DNA of 64,000 nt from Rhodosorus marinus (GCA_029953675.1 JAMWBK010000003.1:806001-870000); one strand, 5' to 3'; counted from the first letter of the stretch, positions 44,259 to 56,083 are shown. The notes: a model not told the origin generated them from the letters alone. Numbers and translations: made by a program.

Positions 44259-46503
44259 ATGTTGAAGTCTGTGAGGCTGGTGAGGAGAGTTGGCATTGGC
44301 AGACGATGTATGAGCACTGCTGCTGGTCTCAATGGGGATATGACCTTCCTGGACGGCGTAGATAAGTGAGTCAAAGCGGATTTTTCAGTTCAGCGAGAGA
44401 GAATGTTGAAGCCCCGTATTCGCATGGTTGCTACTGTTGATGTGGATGAGATGGTTTTTGTCTGATGTCTGTTTGTGCTTCGTCGGCCTGCGCGATATTT
44501 TTCTCTAGGTTTTTTGATGATGCAGCCGCGAAGTTGCCAATCGAAAATGGGATACTAGAAACCATCAAATCATGCAACTCAGTTGTGCAGCTCTCGTTTC
44601 CATTGAGGAGAGACGACGGCTCCATTGAAATGATAGAAGCCTACCGAGCTCAGCACTCTCATATAAGGCTCCCGTGCAAGGGAGGGATTCGGTTTGCTGA
44701 TTCAGTGCGTAGACTCGTCCCTCAACCAGTCCGCACTGCCCTCGAGCTTTTTTCAATCCACAAAGATTTTCTCAAACCCCAACCCACGCGTCTTGACAGG
44801 TCTCCCAGGACGAAGTAGAGGCGCTTGCTGCCTTGATGACCTTCAAGTGCGCTGTCGTAGACGTCCCATTCGGAGGGGGAAAAGGTGGAATCAAGTTCAA
44901 CAAACGCGATTATTCAGCACGAGAAGTAGAAAAGTACGAAAGCTCCAAAAACCCTAAAGTCAATGCGCACTGCTCTAATCTCCTAAGCTAACGTCTACTC
45001 CAGCATCACGAGGAGATATACTGTTGAACTCATCAAACGGAACACCATCGGACCCGCAGTCGATGTACCGGCTCCTGACTACGGAACCGGGCCAAAGGAG
45101 ATGGCATGGATTAAAGATACTTATCAACAGATGAAACCTGATGACATCGATGGTATCGGTTGTGTTACTGGTGAGCCTGCTCTTCACGGACTCTTTCATG
45201 GAGTAAACGAAGGAGACTGAAACCCTCTGTTCAATCAAATCGACACGAATCAGGTAAACCCGTTACTCAAGGAGGCATCCGAGGTCGAGAAGGAGCGACT
45301 GGACTTGGTGTATATTTTGGTATCAGAAAGCTCTTTAGCAACGAAGACCTGTTGAAGAAGGTCCACCTGAGCTCTGGTATAAAAGGGAAGACGTTCATCA
45401 TCCAAGGCCTTGGAAATGTCGGGTACTGGGCTGCTAAACATATTCAAGCGAGTGGCGGAAAAGTCGTGGGGATTGCTGAACGTGATGGTGGAGTTGTAAA
45501 TTCCAATGGGTAAGGAAGACAGAAAACCAGTTGTTTGGTATAGAACCCCGAAGTGAAACAGAGAGCAACTGAGCTTTTTACTTCTCGTTTAGGTTGGACG
45601 TGGAGGATATAAGAAGCTACTTTGTAGGGAACAATGGACTGCTGAAGGGGTACACGAAGGGGGAGTTTGTCACAGATTCGGGAGAGTTGCTTCAGAGCGA
45701 ATGCGATGTGCTCGTTCCAGCGGCTTTGGAAGGTAAAGAGGAACGCTCCATGGCCTGTGTGTTAAGAAACTACCAGGTTCAGCAGAACCTGGAACTGACC
45801 AGCTTAATACTTTACAAACGACGTCTGCATGTTTTGGTAGGAGTGATTCGGTCTGATAACGCTAGGAAGATCAAGGCTAAAATCATTGCTGAAGCTGCTA
45901 ACGGGCCGGTCACTTACGAGGCCGATGAATACTTAACCAAGAAGGGTGTGCTGATCCTTCCTGACTTGCTCCTGAACGCTGGCGGTGTCACAGTTTCGTA
46001 CTTCGAATGGGTAAAGAACTTAGGAAGGCTTCGGTAAGCGATTATTCCACGAAACAACGCTTGGTACTCTCATGGCCGAGCTGGCTCTGACCAAAGGTCT
46101 TTCTTCTCGCCAATTCAAGTTTTGGCCGGATGACTAGACGATTTGACGAAGAAGCGATGACGTCGGTATGCGATGTGCTTGAGGATGTCGGCATGAAAGT
46201 CACGGAATCCCACCGAGCGAAGCTGCAGGTAGGAGCAGACGAGGAGAAGCTCGTGGTTTCAGGTCTAGAGGATACAATGGTTAGTTTATGGTTCCCTCCT
46301 GTTTGTGCTAGATAACCTCCAATTTCAACCGGCTTCTTTCTGAACCTTTCTACCTACCGTCGTCCTGACTCCCGAAGATGGACGCAAGCCAGACAATGTA
46401 CAACGTTGCAAAGGAAAACGGCGTTTCTCTCCGTATCGCAGCGTACATGATGGCTGTTAGGCGTATCGCGAGCGATTATGGATACAGCGGCATCTTCCCT
46501 TGA
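44259..46503 (+). CDS. Mitochondrial glutamate dehydrogenase (hexameric type)
   Basis: Interconverts glutamate and 2-oxoglutarate plus ammonium. Nine exons (44259-44365, 44509-44704, 44800-44933, 45004-45170, 45254-45509, 45593-45732, 45841-46033, 46120-46279, 46378-46503) join in frame to 492 residues. Residues 1-25 are a basic presequence ([17 protein letters not shown]). The catalytic domain shows [36 protein letters not shown] (active-site Lys in the glycine-rich stretch) and [11 protein letters not shown]. The Rossmann domain shows [16 protein letters not shown]. The end, [20 protein letters not shown], is typical. It belongs to the roughly 450-residue animal/bacterial class. Coenzyme preference cannot be read safely from the sequence. 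The regulatory antenna of animal enzymes is absent. Confidence 0.93.
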
Positions 46504-46811
46504 TGCGTTCGCAACGCCATAGAGAATGAACTCGACAACAAGAACCATTTGCTTTGGGATATTTCCGCTCTGTTTCACCTACTTCGACCACCTGATAGCT
46601 GCTGGAGATGAACATGAAGGGCGCCTGGTTCTCAACTCTTCCACGCCCGCGGCTGTGAGGTTCCATATCCTGCCGTTGATGACGGACCAACGGGAGAAAA
46701 GCCAGCAACGAACGGGAGGAATACAGCTAACAATTTCTAGTATACACTAAAAACTACACAAAATACATACGTGAAAGTACAGTTACTATTCCGCTTCTGA
46801 GCAAAGTGTTC
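46504..46811. other. Short intergenic region between convergent genes
   Basis: Lies between the glutamate dehydrogenase stop and the stop of the RING-LON gene. Nothing recognised. Confidence 0.5.
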
Positions 46812-48917
46812 TCACAGGACTCTTTCAAGTCTTGACTGGACTGTCCTGAGCCTGCTCTCAACTGAAGTTGTACAAAGCAGGGGGTAGACAGCATCGTCGT
46901 TCCCCCGAGCGAGAATGTGTGCCAGAGATGCCATCCAGAAAGATAGTTCGTCGTCTTCCGGAGGCAGCTCCCCGATTTCCTCAATGATGCTTCCGAGGAT
47001 CGTACTCCTCCCGAGAGCCGAATTGGAAACCAAAGACCTGCAGGTCTACAGGTTCGCGTGACGGATTTAAAAAAACCGATCCCTTAGCCAAGCGAAGAGA
47101 CATAACGTGTTTCCATTCTGTGCGGGCAAGATACCGATGCACTTCGCTCGATAGACGATCGAATAGCTTCATCTGCAGTAGCCGAGTCCTCATCCTCAAA
47201 GTACTCAATTTTCGCGAGATTGTATCCGTCCCTATTAGATCGCTCCTTAATACGGAACCTAGTCAGTGTCGTAGAGAATGAAACGAAAGATCTGAGCTTT
47301 CCAGGCTCCGTGCAGACGTATGGCCTGAAAGCCACAAGCGCTTCTAGGTGTTTGCGGTGGGCGATTGAATCCAAGAGTATACAAACCTTCGAAGTCCAAC
47401 AGTTTCAACAAACGATCGACCATCCGGAAGCACCTCCTGCTTGCGGATATACAACATAGTTCCCACATCAGAGTACGGCTCTCCCACCGATGAACACATT
47501 CCTGAACCGCGTGTTGAAATGAGCGAACCAAAAGAGTAAAACCCAAACTGTCAAAGCGCTGGTCGCTGGACTACCAGCTTCAGGCCAAAGCTGGTAGTCC
47601 AGCGTCGCGATGGTACAGGTGAGTTTGGAAGGGTCGAGTATCTTACCAAACATTCGAAATCTGCTCTCTAGGCAGCGTCTCATCATCTGATACAAACAGT
47701 CAATGACAAAACGCGGTTTCCATGGGCCGCTACTGCTCAGCTTTGCTGATTCTTGTTGTTTCTGGATAGTTTGACGGGGGGCTTACCAGTCTGTATCGGG
47801 GCTCGAATATGTGAAGGTTGCAGCGAAGTCCCGGCCATGCTATCATGCACACGAAAATGGGAACGAAGCCGTCCTCGGACATGAATTCGTCCATCTCCTT
47901 CTTGGCGTTTGCCTGCCATTCCTCGTACTCTCGAGGTGCCAGCTCCCGAAGCACTTTCTCCAAAATTCTGTTCGTTTTTAGGTTTTTGGGGTTCGCGTGG
48001 ACCCAAGCTGCAAAGTCGTCTAGGGGTTCGCGAGTCAATGGGCATACGGGCGCCGCGGCACATCCGGAGGTTGGGTTGGTTACCTCGAGGGCTCTGGTGA
48101 TACACTCCCTGCAGACGGTGTGGCCGGTGGGGTATGTACAAGGCTCGAAAAACAGTTCGGAGCAGCAAAAACACTCGAAAATGTCCAGTTTGTCCATAGA
48201 AGAGAGGGACTGATCTTCGGGAATGTCATTTACTTCCGATTTGATCCCGCTCAGAATCTCGTGGCTGAAGAGCGGATGGACATCGCTTCCATCCGTCAGC
48301 TGAGTGAGCACCTTCGCTGTCCGCTTGTTCAACGAACCCACCAACGCGACGCTAATGAGGATATCGTGAAGGGCCTGTGCCGAGTTCTCATTCGCCAGCT
48401 CACGTTTCGCCTTGTACATCCATATCTCAGCCAATACAGATCTCTTCTTCACGGTCTCCTTCTCTGGATCCACTGCCGCGCCCTCAGCCAAGCTCTTCAA
48501 AACCTCAAGCTCCGTTTCATAATAATTCCGCACAAGCTCTCTCACAACCACATCCACATACTTGGCTCGTTTCCAGTCCACTCTAGTGAACAAAAAACCC
48601 CACCCTTCCTCCGATCTAACCTCATCATAACACCCTCGACAAGCCGTATAACCTTTACAAGTCGTTACAGGTTCAACCAACAATCCACAACATACAACAC
48701 AATCAAATAGTCTCACATTCTCCTCCTCATCCTTCCCCTCCCCCTTCCCATTCAGCAACACCTTCAACTCCTCCTTCAACCCATCCATCCTCGTCTCCTC
48801 CTTATCCTCCTTCACCCCTTCCACCAATCCAGAGCTCCCCACTACATATACATCCCCACCACTGCTTGATCCTTTCAGCCAACTCCTTACCGTATTTATC
48901 ATCCGGTTCATATTCAT
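46812..48917 (-). CDS. RING-LON (LONRF-like) E3 ligase-type protein
   Basis: Likely ubiquitin ligase of the LONRF group. Exons: 48917-47787, 47686-47647, 47501-47387, 47258 to about 47100, and a last exon ending at 46812; the junction before the last exon is not resolved. There are two RING-like modules. The first is degenerate (CVVCCGLLVEPVTTCKGYTA). The second is complete (CFCCSELFFEPCTYPTGHTV, CRECI, then CPLTREPLDD). The LON domain follows: FVCMIAWPGLRCNLHIFEPR, then RRCLESRFRMFGMC and VLPDGRSFVETVGLRRFRIK across introns, and it closes with LPPEDDELSFWMASLAH. A helical stretch between the RINGs (YKAKRELANENSAQALHDIL) may be a TPR remnant. A (CT)n tract lies about 50 bp upstream of the ATG. 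Confidence 0.85.
47564..47604. repeat. Perfect 17-bp inverted repeat with 7-nt loop
   Basis: CGCTGGACTACCAGCTT at 47564-47580 and its exact reverse complement at 47588-47604. It lies inside the intron of the RING-LON gene between exons 47686-47647 and 47501-47387, so the pre-mRNA would fold a long hairpin in a short intron. Confidence 0.9.
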
Positions 48918-48967
48918 CCGATTCCGATATACATTCTCAAAAGAAATCTCTTCATCAGATACAGCTC

Positions 48968-48968
48968 T

Positions 48969-49006
<38 letters not shown>

Positions 49007-49080
49007 ATCTCTCTCTCTATCTTTCCCTCTTGCTATCTGTCTCTCTCTGTCTCTCTCTCCATCTCCTCTATCTCTTTGTG
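48968..49080. repeat. (CT)n microsatellite with interruptions
   Basis: An almost pure CT/TCTCTC tract with a perfect core of about 30 bp at 48974-49002 and imperfect continuation to 49080. On the minus strand it is a GA tract immediately 5' of the RING-LON ATG, a plausible promoter or 5' UTR element. Confidence 0.9.
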
Positions 49081-49119
49081 TCTATCTCCCTCGCACTCTC
49101 CCCCCGTCGATGACGTTAC

Positions 49120-49780
49120 GATGCGAGTTCATCGACCACTACAGAGAAGGAGGACAGTGAGAGCTTCCTGAATGAGGTACTTTACTCACAGGTCACTACT
49201 AGTTCTTCGAACGCCATAGAGAAAGAGGAGAGTTAGGGTCATGAACTGGGCAGGCGGCTAGTGCGCGGGACAAAGATGACCAGGTTTGAACTGGGCTTCA
49301 CCGTTCACCTTAGCAGATTGTAGCGCCATGAGGGATTGACTCTGCGATGCCTGGGTCAAGGACATTATGAGGTTTCACTACTAGCTCATCGAACACCATA
49401 GAGAAAGAGGATAGTGAGACTCTTCTCAACGTGTTGCTCACAGATCAGGACTCTGGCTAAACCTAACACACCAGCGAAGAGGGTAGTTAGGCTCATGAAT
49501 TGGGGAGCAGCTAGTGCCCGAGGGAAAGATGACCAGGTTTGAACCGCACTTCACTCTTCATCTTGGTGAGCGTAGCGCCAAGAAGGATTGACTCTGGCGG
49601 CATGCCTGAGTGACTCAAGCATGGCGAAGAGGATAGTAGGAGCGGTCATGGGGTAAGAGGTTTGTTATCTAGAGGAAAGGATGGCGAGTTTTAGCCGTGG
49701 TTTACTCTTCACCTCAGAGAGAGTAGCGCCAATAGGTCGGGCCTCCGCTATGCCTTAGTCACTGAGGCATAGCGGAGAGG
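49120..49780. repeat. Diverged tandem repeat, unit about 250 bp, three copies
   Basis: The blocks CCATAGAGAAAGAGGA, GGCTAGTGC/CAGCTAGTGC, GATGACCAGGTTTGAAC and TAGCGCCA-GA-GGATTGACTC recur in the same order. GATGACCAGG is at 49275 and 49528 (spacing 253). A third, shorter and more diverged copy ends at GTAGCGCCAATAGG near 49725. No ORF follows the repeat. Confidence 0.75.
49743..49777. repeat. Perfect 13-bp inverted repeat with 9-nt loop
   Basis: CTCCGCTATGCCT at 49743-49755 pairs exactly with AGGCATAGCGGAG at 49765-49777. It closes the diverged tandem repeat. Confidence 0.85.
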
Positions 49781-50411
49781 AGAGTGACTCCTCAATGCTG
49801 TAAAAGAGTCAGAGTAGTTTCTGCTTTGGTCCCGTCGCATCGAGTTGACCGATGATTTGCTACGGGCGGTCTAAACCTTCCGATTGAGGTCGCTGCTCAC
49901 CAAGCCGAGCGCTTCTACACTATTGCGGTCGATGCAAAGTGAGCAAGAAGTTTCTTCTCTTCCCCAGAGGAATCCCTGCATGCTACGGATGTAGCTTTCG
50001 ACTTTTTCGCGGATACCTCGCGCGGACTAAATGGTAGAAAGTGGACTTCTAGTCGAGGAAGGCCGAGCCGAGGGCTCGAAAACAGAGTACACAGCTGCTG
50101 AATGGACTGCTGATAGTCTGAAGTTGAACAGTTTAGTAACAAAAGAACAGCATAAACTCTGGATAAACATTAATCTCAAAAATTAAACGAATATAACACG
50201 TTCTGATACAAACGCCAATGTCGGCTTCACACTTGACAAAAGAAAGGGTATCTCGGCCCACACACATCACAACCTTCCCGAGTAGAGGATCAAATTCGTA
50301 TAAACACTCTTCCGCAGCTTAAAATCATGTACAAGACATAGCCTCCCATCAAGTTTTCGACAACGGGGCGATCATAGTGGGTCAACGCTAGGCTGCGAGG
50401 CTATTTTCGGA

Positions 50412-51593
50412 CTAGACCAGACAATGCTTTGAACTCCTGAGCTTTCGATCTCTGCGCTGGCTCTCCTCTATTATCTTCTTCTTCTCCTCCGCCCCTGCCA
50501 TGTCTCCTGCTGTCATTGCGATGACATCCCCCCTATGGCGTGAATCGGTTGGAAGCGGGTCGTGGCTGGGTTTGGAAAGAACAAGCTTCCCGTTCAAGGA
50601 ATCCTGAACATTCCAAATGCGCCGCCCGTTGTAGTCCAAACAGCTCAACCAGGATCCTTCGATGATTCCAGCTTCCTCTCCATTCTTCAGAATTTGACCT
50701 CGGAAATAATCACTCGGCAAGTTGCGATTCTTTCCGAACACGATCTCACATGAAAGGCCGTTCATTGCATCCTCCAACTCCATCGCCCCATAAATATCAT
50801 GCCTGTAGACTCCCATCATCACATTGTTGAACAGGTCACGAGGCATACGCACAGTAATAGAACTGCCATCATCAAACTCCACTGTTCGAAGACCTTTGTT
50901 GATAAGCCTCAATTCGTTCACCCCAAACTTTGCAGAGAAACACAAATCTCCGTGCATTTTGAATCCTTCGCCTCTCACCTACGATGGAGCGGGAACAGGA
51001 GCTACGTGATTAGCGCCAAGAATACAATTGTATGCTAGGAAAGGAGTCAAAACAAGCTGCCAAAACACCACGTGAGCACGCACCTGGAACGCTGTTATCG
51101 GTGGGTGATGGCTTGCTTGCTCGATGTACAGTTGGGAGGTTTCACCAACTACTGCCTGATACGTTTCCCCAATGGTAGGATTGAGGGGTTTCCTTGCTCC
51201 AGATGTCAAATGCAAGCCAGCAATATTAACAGCTGCCATTCTCGCTAGTCTTTCCACTGGGTCGCTCGACTTGCCAGCCGCTACTAGGAAATGGTCAGAA
51301 TAAGACAGCGTCTTGGCCAAGTTTTGCAGAACTGTTGTCGGCTCAGAACATTTCGCAGGAAACGTCACGTATAGAAGGTCCTTCCCCCTCAAAACGTTCA
51401 TACCAATCTGCTTAATAATATCAAAAGCCACCCTCCGCTGCGCCGACACAATCGCTTGGCTCTCAGTCATCCCTCCTCGCGCATGCGCCCCAGGATGCCT
51501 GGGGTCCTTATCCGCTACATCCTCCTCCTTCTTCGAGACCACCGCAACGGGCTCTCGACGAAATAACTTCGCAACAAAACTCTTCTCAGTCAT
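50412..51593 (-). CDS. Oxysterol-binding protein-related protein (short ORP)
   Basis: Lipid transfer protein that moves sterols or phosphoinositides between membranes. Two exons (51593-51084, 50978-50412), with intron GTGCGT...GTAG, give 358 residues from the ATG at 51593. An in-frame start at 51704 would add a Gly-rich stretch that looks like untranslated sequence. The ORD core is present: LNPTIGETYQAVV and the family signature EQASHHPPITAFQ. After the intron come VRGEGFKMHGDLCFSAKFGV and the SCEIVFG...SDYFRGQI region. There is no PH domain, ankyrin repeat or FFAT-like motif upstream, so it is a minimal ORP like yeast Osh6-type proteins. The sense-strand 5' flank is G-rich. Confidence 0.9.
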
Positions 51594-52984
51594 ACCCCTC
51601 CCCCCTTTTCCCCAACGACCAACCCCGCCAACCCCCCCCAAAACAATACCAAAACCGACCTCTCCTCCCTCTATCTCCTTACAACCAAAAAACGAGAAAT
51701 CCACCCAAAACCAGGCCCTGAATCCCCTGCAAACTCCCTCCTCAACCCTCTCCAGCTGAGAACTCCCAACCTGCTGTCCTCAATATATAATCTCTCCCAC
51801 TCCTCTCTCCCACTCTCCTTCCCCCACCCTCTCTACACACCCTCTCTGCACCCATGTGAAAAACCCAAAAACACAAAGACACAAAATGAATAAAACTCCA
51901 TCGCCAACCAACAAAAAAAAACACCTAAATAAACGATAGAAAAGACAGTCTGTCTTTACGTGACATTGGGTCCAATAAAAATCCACAATTTTCGTAGCAT
52001 TCCATAACGAAACCCCCCCTCCCTTCTCCGCTAAAATCAACCCTTCCTATCGAATATTCCCAAATCACGCGATCAATAAACTGATGCTCTACCCCCCCTT
52101 GTTCTGTAGAATCCGAAAAGCTTGTTTTTCGTTTTTGAAAAAATTAAATACGACCTAAAGATTTTTTGTAGGGAGTTGAGGGTATTTCGAGCGGTGCTGT
52201 TTTTTGGGTTTTGAAAATTCTGTCCCACCCCCGCGTCTCCCCCCCCCCCCACCCCGCTGGAGATGGGGTAGGGGGTGATAGTTGGTGCTCATTTTTATGG
52301 AAGAGCGGTGGGCTGTGGATATAATTTCCCTAATTCATGCGATCTTCAGGGGGGGGTTGTACACAGAATTCTAAAATACGTTTAAATATTGAAGTATTTT
52401 ATTCAGTTCCAATGAATGGTGATAGGCAAACGGAATTTCTTTCTTTTTATCCAGTTTTTCTAGGTTTTGAAATACTGTTTGGTTATTTATTTTCTGAAGT
52501 GGGATGGAGTTGGCGATGTTTAATTCGATGGAGGATTGCACATCCTGGATTTTTTTAATTGTTTAGAAACGAGAGAATTTTTTCCCTGTGGCTGCAAATA
52601 GAAATTCCGGTCCATTAGCCTGACGGGCGACTTTTCTCACGTGGAGTCTGACTGTTGCCAGCGTCTGCCCAAAAAACTCCAGAGATTGTGAAAGAAGATG
52701 AATTCGGGAGGCCAGCGAATTTAACTTTTGGGTGCGAGAATCGCGTCTGCACGGCGCAAGATCCAAGATGATAGATAGGGATATCACAGGGTTTGCTGAC
52801 GAGTACTCCAGGTTGCTGACAGTTTCCTGACTCCAAACCCCCCAACCTCCACGCCCGCAGGTTGAGGAGGCTGGCCCTCGGCCAGCCCCGTCAGCCAGCC
52901 TCCTCAGCCGCTCGCGACAACCGGCATTCCCAAGCCAGTGTGGGGTCGGGGACTCGGACTAAGAATGGTGAATGTTCGAGCACT
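51594..52984. other. Intergenic, G/C homopolymers
   Basis: 51594-51860 is C-rich on the plus strand. C runs occur near 52015 and 52231-52241, and G-rich blocks near 52250-52360. No gene supported. Confidence 0.5.
52863..52906. repeat. Perfect 13-bp inverted repeat with 18-nt loop
   Basis: TGAGGAGGCTGGC at 52863-52875 and its reverse complement at 52894-52906. The loop also contains GGCC-AGCC-type partial repeats. It stands just upstream of a retroelement remnant. Confidence 0.85.
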
Positions 52985-53400
52985 GATAACCGATGGCGGT
53001 CACACAATGTTTTTATTGCGGGTTGTACTGCCATATGACACGAGATTTTTTGGATTTTGTCCCCCCGGCAAGCGGGCGAGCACTTACCAGAAAACTAGAA
53101 GACCCTGAGAACGCGATCGGTCGGTTGGGCTTGGTAAAAGAACGACTGGGGACAGAATTGCTTTCAGAGATTTAGGCTCCCTGGTAGTCTTCTTGGAGGT
53201 GAACCAAAGGCGGTTCCAGCTTTGGTTGATTCTGGATCAATAACTACAGTCCTCGTCGTCAACGGCTCTACGACAGGGTGTGTCTGACGTTGTCGACACG
53301 GTCGACGTACAACAACGTCTTGGGGAAACTGAGCACTTTGTCGATGCTCACGGTAGTATTAGGGTTGTCCCATCGCTTGGTAAGTAAAAGAAGCACATAA
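52985..53400 (+). mobile_element. Retroelement remnant: gag zinc knuckle and aspartic protease
   Basis: The plus strand reads TQCFYCGLYCHMTRDF, a CCHC knuckle with the last Cys changed to Phe, followed by a charged helix (LEDPENAIGRLGLVKERLGT). After a frame change it continues GEPKAVPALVDSGSITTVLV with the aspartic protease motif A-L-V-D-S-G-S, then VQQRLGETEHFVDAHGSIRV. The order gag-protease fits gypsy-like elements. Frameshift and lost ligand show decay. No RT was found downstream. Confidence 0.6.
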
Positions 53401-54528
53401 AAGGATTCGGTAAAAAAAGGGGAAGAGGACGCCAATTTGGAGGAGTCCGTCTCCACCAAATACTTCCTATCAAAATCGCACCTACACCTGTTAAGGTTTG
53501 CATCTCGACGACAGCACGCATTGCAACGGTCACCACCCTGTCACCTTGCTGCCGATCCTTAACGCCTCGGAGACCATCAGCAAAGCACGTAGCCGGGCTT
53601 ACCTTACACACCAGGACACATCTACAGTAGTACAATTAGTACCTAAAGCAACTCTAAATACATCAAAACATGAGAAAACACTCTGATAGTACAGAGCCGA
53701 CCCCTTCAGTAAAATATTTCAAGAAGATACATACTATCTCAGCGCCTCATTGATCGATTCAATATACATAATTTAATTTAATTTTGACTGGTGCGTCCCG
53801 AAACTTCGATTGGTTTTAGAAGGATTTCGATGACAAACTCCCAGTTGTCATAAAATGTCCAATAAAGAACCAAGCACTGAAAAATTGAATAAATAAAAAA
53901 GGGAGCAATAGTGAATAAGAATATTTTTAAAAACCTGTCATATTTGTCAGACAATTTTTTTTGCGAAGATTTTCTTTCCAAGAGCCGTTATGTGTTTCTT
54001 TGTTTATTCAATTTTATTAGTACTATGATGAACTAATATGTCAATTTTCTGTACTATTATTGTATTTTATCGGACCGATGATGATGAACCCTAGAACGGT
54101 GGGGAGGGAGGGGAGAGAGGGAGGGGAGAGAGGGAGGGAGGAAGGTGATGGATAGATGATATATGTTCATGCTTGTTTTGAGAATTTGTGGTTTTAACTT
54201 GTTTTGAATCAGAGGTTTGTCCTTTTTTAGTAAAGAGACCTTTATTTTGGTGGTGGTTTGGCTGTTGAGGATTCGGCTGTGGTTACACCTTTTTTTTTGT
54301 GTGTGTTTTTTGTTTTTTTTGGAGAGTGTACTTGGGATGTTTTTGAGTTTTTTGGGGGAGGATTGGTTGAAGAGCGGCTTGGGGTTGTGAGGACGTTGAG
54401 GTGTTGAGAAGTTTGTGAACGGGGAGGAGGGGGACGAGAAAGAGCTCGGTTGTCTTTTCTGTGGGTGGTTGTTTCCCTGTTCTTTTTTGGGGGAGGGGAG
54501 GGAAGAGGGGGGGGGGTTTGCGGTTGTC
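53401..54528. other. Intergenic, polypurine tract near the next gene
   Basis: 53690-54060 is AT-rich. 54097-54143 is a pure G/A tract with several GGGAGG units and quadruplex potential. From there to 54528 the plus strand is G/T-rich. Confidence 0.6.
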
Positions 54529-55013
54529 ATGAATTTGCGAAAGTTGGGCCTCGTTTTGTCGCTAGTGGTTTTGTTTGGGGCAGTTCTTGTTGTGGCTAGC
54601 GAGGTGAGTTTCGGGTTCTTGCAATGACGGACTTGTTGTTTGTTTTGGAGACCTGCTAAGCCTGACAAGATTGTACCACGTTTTGTACATACCAGGAACT
54701 AGAGGGAGTTAGTACAGCTCTTGAAGATGATTCGGAAGTCCAAGCCGAAGAAAAGCCCAAAATCAAACCGAGGGAACATCATTTTGTAGCTTTCTTTGTG
54801 CTCATAATTATTGCCGGGGCAATTTGGAAGCTAACTCAACGAATGAGGGATCAGAACCGACGAGTGAATGCGAGCATCTTCACTGCCATTCCCAGTGCGG
54901 CTTACGAGACGAAGCAAAGCCCCGCTGTTTTCACAGTCGCGGACGAGGACGAGCTGGCGGAGCTCGGCTACGGTAGCGAGGCGGTTCGAGGAAGAGAGTA
55001 CAGGGCTGGCTAG
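54529..55013 (+). CDS. Small single-pass membrane protein with signal peptide, unknown
   Basis: Two exons (54529-54603, 54696-55013) with intron GTGAGT...CCAG encode 130 residues. Exon 1 is a clean signal peptide (MNLRKLGLVLSLVVLFGAVL, then VVASE). A short acidic luminal part follows, then KPREHH, a membrane helix (FVAFFVLIIIAGAIWKL) and a cytosolic tail starting TQRMRDQNRR. I recognise no family. The topology predicts a type I secretory-pathway protein with a tail of about 65 residues. Confidence 0.65.
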
Positions 55014-55215
55014 ATATCGCCGGGAGCGGTTTGAGGAGACTTTGGTAGTGATAGTCAAATCGCGAAATTTGGTTCCAATAGGTTTGTTTCTTGTTTAGTT
55101 TTCTCGTTACTTGTTATTAATATTATATCAACCACGATTGCAACCCAATCGAACTCGACTTCGGAGCGTTGTGGTGTGTTTGCTCGGACGAGGGCGAGTT
55201 TCAGAGCTTGCCCGG

Positions 55216-56083
55216 TTATCGTTTCTTTCCAAAGATCTTAGCCAGAATTTCCTGTTCCGGCTCTTCGTCACTTCCTTCGCGGGCTTCGTCGTTTTCTCTC
55301 CGTGCCACATTTTGTTGAAACTTTCGGACGACCTGCTTTTCAAAGCGGCGCATTTAGTGACTACCGGAAAGGCTGAATAGGAACACGGGGTGCAGGTGGC
55401 TACCCACCTTTACACTCGTCTTGTCTTCAGATTCTGTTCTAGACGCTTTCCTGCTTTCCATTGCTTTTATAGCCTGGGCCTGATCAATTCTATCAAGGAA
55501 CTCATCCCGTTCCTTTCTCGCTTCTGATATGTCATGCCGAAGCCTTATATCGTGCGTGCGACGGTCAGCCGCGGCTTCGTCAGTTAAGTCGGTCCATTTG
55601 AAACCTTTCAAGTACCTGCAATGGATAACTTATGGACTTAGGATTTTTGACTTTGCGTGCAGTCCGGCAACGGCGACACCACTGAAATACTCACCTGATG
55701 GACCACACATCGTCGTGGTAGTAATTACGCTTTCTCCCCCCAACAGCTTTGTTGTTCAACAGCACAGCAGCTCTTCTTGCATCCCTTTTGTCATAAAATT
55801 CGACCCATCCCTCCTTGAAATTCACACGCCGACTGCCCCCGCCACGCAGCCGACTAGACCTCTCCTCTTCAGATTCTGCCCTTAGATACACTCTGTCAAT
55901 TCGCCCCACCTCGCCAAGCAGCGAGCGAATCTTGTTCGGCTTGAAAAAGGGAGGGAGTCGGGACAAGTAGACGATTCCTCTCCTGCTCTGCTCCTTCTTA
56001 AAGCGCTCTACACGCTTCTTCGACAACGGCTTAAGCACAGCACCACCCTTCTCATTATCCGCCCCCTCTCCCTCTTCAACCAT
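55216..56083 (-). CDS. ESF2: ESF2/ABT1 pre-rRNA processing factor
   Basis: Nucleolar RNA-binding protein of the small-subunit processome, needed for 18S rRNA maturation and a partner of the helicase Dbp8 in yeast. Three exons (56083-55695, 55615-55408, about 55335-55216) join in frame to about 238 residues. The RRM starts RRGIVYLSRLPPFFKPNKIR and continues to KEGWVEFYDKRDARRAAVLL. The ABT1/ESF2 hallmark HDDVWSIRYLKGFKWTDLTD spans the first intron. The last exon is charged (QVVRKFQQNVARRENDEARE) and ends ...FGKKR. Its acceptor is ambiguous by one codon. The gene is divergent from the trehalose enzyme gene. Confidence 0.87.

Larger units (their letters stand above)
48918..50411. other. Intergenic: microsatellite and degenerate tandem repeats
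   Basis: Contains the CT tract next to the RING-LON start and a diverged roughly 250-bp tandem repeat (both listed separately). No gene is supported; the minus-strand ORF at 49915-50142 lacks motifs. Confidence 0.6.

Noticed and set aside
48968-49780. CRISPR-like array
   Set aside because: The repeats are long, diverged and tandem, without short identical repeats and unique spacers, and the window is eukaryotic.
52985-53400. Functional retroelement
   Set aside because: The zinc knuckle lacks its last Cys, the protease lies in another frame, and no RT or LTR follows.
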